Source: Clostridia bacterium
Lineage (GTDB): Bacteria > Bacillota > Clostridia > Christensenellales > Borkfalkiaceae
Assembly: GCA_017457345.1 (NCBI GenBank)
Contig: JAFTHR010000141.1
Location: forward strand, 1 to 17,266
Direction of reading: 5' to 3'
DNA: 17,266 bases
The translations under genes were made by a program, and so were the position numbers. The notes under the pieces were generated by a model that saw nothing but the letters and a program-made list of their open reading frames with translations, was not told the origin of the DNA and did no database searches. This document shows positions 12,922 to 17,266 of the stretch, piece after piece. How positions within the stretch are numbered: the stretch's first letter is position 1; each line of letters starts with the position of its first letter.

Positions 12922-14577
12922 GTGTTAACGGATATCGAAATTGCGGAAAGCGCGCAACTTTCCGACGTGCGTGAAATCGGGAAAAAACTTGGTTTAAGCG
13001 AAGAGAATCTCGAACTTTACGGAAAATATAAAGCGAAAATTGCACTTCCTAAGGATGCAAAGAGAACGGCGAAACTCGTGCTCGTTACGGCGATCAATCC
13101 TACCGCTTCGGGCGAAGGAAAAACCACCGTTTCGATCGGCCTTGCAGACGCTATGTCGAAACTCGGTAAAAAGGTATGCCTTGCGCTCCGCGAGCCTTCG
13201 CTCGGCCCTGTGTTCGGGATGAAAGGCGGTGCGGCAGGCGGCGGCTACGCGCAGGTAGTGCCTATGTCGGAAATCAACCTGCATTTCACGGGCGATTTGC
13301 ACGCAATCACCGCGGCGAACAACTTGCTTTGCGCGCTTGTGGATAATCACATTTTCCGTGGAAACGAATTAAAAATAGACGTGAACAATTTATACTTCCA
13401 CCGTTGTATGGATATGAACGAACGCCAACTCATCAACGTGCGCGTTGGCGGAAACGGCAGAGGGGTGGAAAGAGAAGACCATTTCGATATCACGGCGGCA
13501 AGCGAAGTGATGGCTATCCTTTGCTTGGCAACGGATATTGAAGATTTGAAAAAACGCCTTGGCAACATTATCGTGGGCTTAAACGAAAACGGAGACTACG
13601 TGCGCGCTCGCGAAATTCCCGGCGCGGTGGGCTCTATGGCGGTGTTGCTCAAAGACGCAATGAAGCCCAACCTTGTGCAAACGCTCGAAGGAACGCCCGC
13701 CATTATTCACGGTGGTCCGTTTGCAAATATCGCACACGGCTGCAACAGTATTCAAGCAACGTACGCGGCAATGAGCCTTTCCGACTATACCATTACGGAA
13801 GCGGGATTCGGCGCCGATTTAGGGGCGGAGAAGTTCTTAGACGCCAAGTGTAGAGTGGCGGGGATCGAGCCGAACTGCGTGGTGATCGTGGCAACGGTAA
13901 AAGCGCTCAAATTGCACGGCGGCGCGGCAAAAGAAACCCTTTCCAGCGAAGATTTAATTTCGCTCGAAAAAGGCTTACCGAACCTTATCAAACACATTGA
14001 AAACATGAAAAACGTCTATAAAAAACCGGTTGTGGTGGCAATGAACCGCTTTGCAACGGACACGAAAGCGGAAACGGATTTCGTGATCGGCGCAGTGGAA
14101 AAAGCGGGCTCGAAAGCGGTGTTTACAGACGTATTCTTAAAGGGCGGCAACGGCGGGTTAGATCTTGCAAAAGCGGTAGTAGAAGCCTGCGATATTCCTT
14201 CTAAAATGGAATATCCGTACGCGTTGACGGACGGTATTTGCGATAAAATTAACGCCATTGCAACCAAAATATACGGCGCAGACGGCGTAGACTTTACCGA
14301 AGAAGCCAAAGAAAAAATTGCAACGATCGAGAAAAAGGGAGAAGGGAACTTACCCGTAATCGTGGCAAAAACGCAGTATTCGCTTTCCGATAACGAAAAA
14401 CTTATCGGCGCACCGAAAGGGTTTAGAATTACGGTGAGAGACGTGGCGATTAAAGGCGGTGCAGGATTTATCGTGGCGATTGCAGGAAAAATCATGCTAA
14501 TGCCCGGGCTCGGCGCTCATCCTGCGGCGGAAAAAATAGATTTACTTGCCGACGGAACGATCGTCGGTCTTTCCTAG
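12922..14577 (+). CDS. fhs: formate-tetrahydrofolate ligase
   Basis: ATP-dependent joining of formate to tetrahydrofolate, giving 10-formyl-THF: the entry of formate into one-carbon metabolism, serving purine and fMet synthesis and the Wood-Ljungdahl methyl branch where that exists. At 551 residues it has family length. Seen: N-terminal TDIEIAES and YGKYKAKI, the nucleotide loop NPTASGEGKTT (59-69; TPAGEGKTT is more usual), LREPSLGPVFGMKGGAAGGG, and FTGDLHAITAANNLL with HRCMDMNERQLINV. The GTG start at 12922 is chosen for GAGG 6 nt upstream and the family-like N-terminus; no ATG fits as well. It probably shares a transcript with the glutaminyl-tRNA synthetase 66 nt downstream, as no terminator intervenes. 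By itself the gene does not prove acetogenesis, since many Clostridia without the full pathway keep it. Confidence 0.97.
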   Translation: MLTDIEIAESAQLSDVREIGKKLGLSEENLELYGKYKAKIALPKDAKRTAKLVLVTAINPTASGEGKTTVSIGLADAMSKLGKKVCLALREPSLGPVFGMKGGAAGGGYAQVVPMSEINLHFTGDLHAITAANNLLCALVDNHIFRGNELKIDVNNLYFHRCMDMNERQLINVRVGGNGRGVEREDHFDITAASEVMAILCLATDIEDLKKRLGNIIVGLNENGDYVRAREIPGAVGSMAVLLKDAMKPNLVQTLEGTPAIIHGGPFANIAHGCNSIQATYAAMSLSDYTITEAGFGADLGAEKFLDAKCRVAGIEPNCVVIVATVKALKLHGGAAKETLSSEDLISLEKGLPNLIKHIENMKNVYKKPVVVAMNRFATDTKAETDFVIGAVEKAGSKAVFTDVFLKGGNGGLDLAKAVVEACDIPSKMEYPYALTDGICDKINAIATKIYGADGVDFTEEAKEKIATIEKKGEGNLPVIVAKTQYSLSDNEKLIGAPKGFRITVRDVAIKGGAGFIVAIAGKIMLMPGLGAHPAAEKIDLLADGTIVGLS

Positions 14578-14643
14578 CGGGCGCGTTTGCGCGCGAGCGA
14601 TTTTGGGAATAATCCCATACGAGAAAACCTTTAATGAACGGCT
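14578..14643 (+). other. fhs-glnS spacer without terminator or clear ribosome site
   Basis: The 66 nt hold two small dyads: GCGC-GTTT-GCGC (14581-14592) and TGGGA-ATAA-TCCCA (14604-14617, with no T-run). Upstream of ATG 14644 the sequence is AACCTTTAATGAACGGCT, without an AGGAGG-like match. An overlapping 13-codon frame starts at ATG 14634. Confidence 0.5.
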
Positions 14644-16275
14644 ATGAAAATTATCGAAGAAACGAACTTTATTGAAAAAATCATTAACGAAGATATCGCG
14701 GCGGGGAAAGTGACGGAGATCCAAACTCGTTTTCCGCCTGAACCGAACGGGTATTTGCATATCGGGCACGTAAAGAGCATGCTCGTCAATTTCGGCACGG
14801 CGAAAAAATACGAAGGCAAGTGCAACCTGTTTTTCGACGACACCAACCCTTCTAAGGAAAAGACGGAATTCGTAGACGCTATCCGTAAAGAGATCGAGTG
14901 GGTGGGCTACGAATGGGCGAAAGAAGTGTACGCTTCGGACTTTTTCGACGTGATTTACGATTTTGCCGAACGCTTAATTTTAGAAGGCAAAGCGTTCGTG
15001 TGCGATTTGTCTCCGGAAGAGATTAGTTCTACCCGCGGCACGCTTACCGAGCCGGGGAAAGAGAGTCCGTATAGAAACCGTAGCGTGGAAGAAAACATCA
15101 CGCTGTTTAGAGAAATGAAAGCGGGGAAATATCCCGACGGCAGCAAGTGTTTGCGTGCGAAAATCGATATGGCTTCGCCGAATATGAATATGCGCGATCC
15201 CGTCATTTACCGCATTTTGCGCACTACCCACCATAGAACGGGGGATAAGTGGTGCATTTATCCTATGTACGACTATGCGCACCCGATTTGCGACTATTTG
15301 CAAGGCGTCACCCATTCCCTTTGTACGCTTGAATTTGAAGATCACAGACCGCTTTACGACTGGGTGGGGATTAACCTTGGCTTTAAGCCGAAGCCCCGCC
15401 AAATCGAATTTGCGCGGCTTGCAATCACCAACACGGTAATGAGCAAGCGGTATTTAAAGAAACTAGTGGAAGAAGGGCACGTACACGGTTGGGACGATCC
15501 CAGAATGCCCACGATCGCAGGGCTTAGAAACCGCGGTGTTCCGCCTGCGGCGCTACTTGATTTTTGCACGAAGATCGGGATTGTAAAATCTAATTCGGAG
15601 TGCCAACTTTCGTACTTAGAAGCGTGCATCCGTGAGAATTTGAACGAGAACGCCGAGCGTGCAATGGCGGTCGTTGATCCGTTGAAAGTGACGATCACGA
15701 ACTACGAAGGCGTGGAAGAACTGCAAACGGCGTTGCATCCGTTAAAGAGTGAACTTGGCGAAAGAAAAGTGAAGTTTGGGAAGGTGGTGTATATCGACCG
15801 TGCCGATTTCTCTTTGAACCCGCCGCCTAAGTACCAACGCTTAAAAGAAGGCGGCTACGTGCGCTTGAAGAACGCGTACATTATCCGTTGCGACGAAGTG
15901 GTGCTTGGTGCAGACGGCGAAGTGGAAGAACTCAAATGTACGTACGTACCCGAAAGCCGTTCTTCGCAAGATACGAGCGGTATTAAGGTAAAAGGCACTA
16001 TTCAATGGGTAGACGGGGCAACGGGCGTCGATTGTGAAATCCGCCGTTATTCCTATCTTTTGAAAGACGCCGAGTATGCAGGGCAGGATTTTGGCGAAAG
16101 AATGAATTTGGATAGTGAACATATCTATCAAGGAAAAGCCGAGCCGTACCTTGCGGAAGCAGAAGATGGAAAGCAATTCCAACTTATGCGGATCGGGTAT
16201 TTTAAAAAGGCAACGGAGAACGGAAAAACCATTCTTTCGGAAATCGTTTCCTTGAAAGACAATTTCAACAAGTAA
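14644..16275 (+). CDS. glnS: glutaminyl-tRNA synthetase
   Basis: Class I synthetase charging tRNA-Gln directly with glutamine, 543 residues (E. coli enzyme about 554). Motifs: RFPPEPNGYLHIGH with HIGH at 39-42, FDDTNPSKE (64-72), the GlnRS/GluRS-shared catalytic-core segments around CIYPMYDYAHPICDYLQG (204-221) and THSLCTLEFEDHRPLYDW (223-240), and a KMSKS equivalent VMSKR (265-269). The C-terminal half is the two-barrel anticodon-binding region (YIDRADFS, RLKNAYIIRCDEV). The acceptor-domain pattern PNGYLHIGHVKSM and EFEDHRPLYDW favour GlnRS over GluRS. Many Clostridia instead make Gln-tRNA by GatCAB; GlnRS is patchily spread there and often acquired by transfer. No clear Shine-Dalgarno precedes ATG 14644; translation may rely on coupling to fhs or an A/U-rich start region. 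No T-box is present. Confidence 0.95.
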   Translation: MKIIEETNFIEKIINEDIAAGKVTEIQTRFPPEPNGYLHIGHVKSMLVNFGTAKKYEGKCNLFFDDTNPSKEKTEFVDAIRKEIEWVGYEWAKEVYASDFFDVIYDFAERLILEGKAFVCDLSPEEISSTRGTLTEPGKESPYRNRSVEENITLFREMKAGKYPDGSKCLRAKIDMASPNMNMRDPVIYRILRTTHHRTGDKWCIYPMYDYAHPICDYLQGVTHSLCTLEFEDHRPLYDWVGINLGFKPKPRQIEFARLAITNTVMSKRYLKKLVEEGHVHGWDDPRMPTIAGLRNRGVPPAALLDFCTKIGIVKSNSECQLSYLEACIRENLNENAERAMAVVDPLKVTITNYEGVEELQTALHPLKSELGERKVKFGKVVYIDRADFSLNPPPKYQRLKEGGYVRLKNAYIIRCDEVVLGADGEVEELKCTYVPESRSSQDTSGIKVKGTIQWVDGATGVDCEIRRYSYLLKDAEYAGQDFGERMNLDSEHIYQGKAEPYLAEAEDGKQFQLMRIGYFKKATENGKTILSEIVSLKDNFNK

Positions 16276-16324
16276 TCTTATCTAGGCAATTTTGCCAGAC
16301 TTATAAAATTAAAGGAGGCTGAAT

Positions 16325-17266
16325 ATGGGGCAATTGATTTTAGACAACTTGCAATGGTTTTTAGTGGCCGTTGGGGTCGTTTCGATTATTCCGTTTATTG
16401 TCGGCTTTGTAAAAGGATTTAGAAAAATTAGTTGGGGATGCGTGATCTGGGGGCTTTGTGCCGTTGGGTTCTATTTCGCGAACAAATTGCTCTTGGGGTT
16501 AGAACCGGTACAAACAGCGTTGGATGCGTATTCGGAATTGCTCGGCCCGCTCACGAGAACGTTCTGGTTTAACGTTATCTTGGCGGTTGCAGTCATTCTC
16601 GTGGTGATGATCGTCGTGGGGATTTTCGCGCTCATTTTCCGCCCGCACAAAAAGAAACCGCTTAACGAATTTAAGCAAGCGAAGGCAGACGAAAAAGAAC
16701 GCAAAAAATGCTTGGATTTAGACGAAGACGAGATTTTAAAGCGCAACGATAGAAAGGGCAAACCCTGCTTTTTAAACCGTTTAGTAGGCGGGATTGTAGC
16801 GGTTGTGAACTTCCTTGTGGTGTTGATTGCTATCCTTGCCGTTGCCATCGTTATCGCTTACGCAACGCCGTATAGAGAAGTAATTCATTACGTTATTTTC
16901 CGTAGCACCATTATGTACGCGATCGCAGAATACGTGCAAACGTACGCTTGGGATTTGCTCATTATCGGGTTTGCCGTTGCAATGGCGTACGTGGGCTATC
17001 GCAAAGGGTTCGCCTGCGGCTTGTATTCGGTGTTATCGAAGTTTGGCTACGTGGTGATGGTAGTGGTAGCGTTCTACCTTCCGTTCTCGCCGATCGTGCT
17101 CGAAGGTCCGCTTAAATTCCTTTCGGGTATTGCGAACTTGATTTACGGCTTCACGGTAGGTACGTTGCTTGAAAGTATCGGCCCTACGCTTGGCTTGATT
17201 GTAGTGGGCATACTTCTTTGCATTATCCTTTGCGTTGTATGGAAACTGTTGATGATGGCGTATAAA
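16325..17266 (+). CDS. CvpA-like multi-pass membrane protein, N-terminal 314 residues (partial)
   Basis: The gene starts at ATG 16325 behind AAAGGAGG and runs off the right edge in frame. About seven hydrophobic segments are visible (roughly 11-29, 37-55, 81-106, 152-180, 208-225, 238-257, 286-312). A charged cytosolic-type loop lies at 107-148 (RPHKKKPLNEF, DLDEDEILKR). Segments such as RLVGGIVAVVNFLVVLIAI (152-170) and GYRKGFACGLYSVLS (224-238) resemble the CvpA (colicin V production) family. A GFVKGFRKISWG motif at 27-38 looks like a second, diverged copy of the latter, suggesting an internal duplication. CvpA relatives are inner-membrane proteins of unclear role, linked to membrane stress and toxin export. 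The family call is moderate. The gene lies 49 nt after glnS and may be in the same transcript. Confidence 0.75.
   Translation, partial: MGQLILDNLQWFLVAVGVVSIIPFIVGFVKGFRKISWGCVIWGLCAVGFYFANKLLLGLEPVQTALDAYSELLGPLTRTFWFNVILAVAVILVVMIVVGIFALIFRPHKKKPLNEFKQAKADEKERKKCLDLDEDEILKRNDRKGKPCFLNRLVGGIVAVVNFLVVLIAILAVAIVIAYATPYREVIHYVIFRSTIMYAIAEYVQTYAWDLLIIGFAVAMAYVGYRKGFACGLYSVLSKFGYVVMVVVAFYLPFSPIVLEGPLKFLSGIANLIYGFTVGTLLESIGPTLGLIVVGILLCIILCVVWKLLMMAYK

Noticed and set aside
16286..16300. GGCAA-TT-TTGCC dyad between glnS and the CvpA-like gene as a terminator
   Set aside because: The loop is too small for the full stem and no T-tract follows; read-through seems more likely.

Overview
This window reads as chromosomal DNA of a low-to-mid GC Gram-positive anaerobe, most likely class Clostridia. 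The signs are near-consensus sigma-A promoters (TTGACA-17-TATAAT types), strong AGGAGG-like ribosome binding sites, a 2[4Fe-4S] ferredoxin, formate-tetrahydrofolate ligase, a single-chain glycyl-tRNA synthetase and a P60/NlpC lipoprotein. Codon use is even across the window. I see no rRNA, tRNA, CRISPR array, transposase or clear phage gene. A lineage below class is a guess; a Christensenellales-like uncultured gut group would fit but is not demonstrated.

Layout. 1-1642 (-): 5' part of an EF-G-like GTPase whose G4 motif is altered. 1877-3281 (+): group II-type cysteine desulfurase, then a separately promoted ferredoxin ending in a strong terminator. 3430-4740 (+): hypoxanthine phosphoribosyltransferase and a membrane protein with a charged coiled tail. 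4744-5526: a compact module of a tandem-HTH XRE regulator (-) and a 46-residue protein (+), divergent over a 40-bp imperfect palindrome and bracketed by two near-identical terminators. 5528-6373 (-): secreted SH3-NlpC/P60 lipoprotein. 6600-8401 (+): PHP phosphoesterase, a 69-aa protein and a YjjG-like HAD phosphatase. 8452-10064 (-): tandem pair of diverged YwaF/TIGR02206-like membrane proteins. 10205-10984 (+): ZIP metal transporter. 11092-12492 (-): glycyl-tRNA synthetase. 12922-16275 (+): formate-tetrahydrofolate ligase and glutaminyl-tRNA synthetase. 16325-end (+): start of a CvpA-like multi-pass membrane protein.

Most genes are core housekeeping: translation (EF-G-like, GlyRS, GlnRS), Fe-S supply and electron transfer (desulfurase, ferredoxin), purine salvage (Hpt), nucleotide/phosphate clean-up (PHP, HAD), one-carbon metabolism (Fhs), metal uptake (ZIP) and cell-wall turnover (NlpC/P60). 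They sit in short operons separated by hairpin terminators.

The most noteworthy signals are regulatory. Two unrelated operons (start codons at 6600 and 10064) have a near-consensus promoter whose -10 box ends exactly 6 nt before the ATG and no Shine-Dalgarno, predicting leaderless mRNAs. The XRE/small-protein module has back-to-back -35 boxes at the centre of a long dyad. I found no convincing defence, biosynthetic or mobile system; the XRE module is the best candidate for something undescribed.
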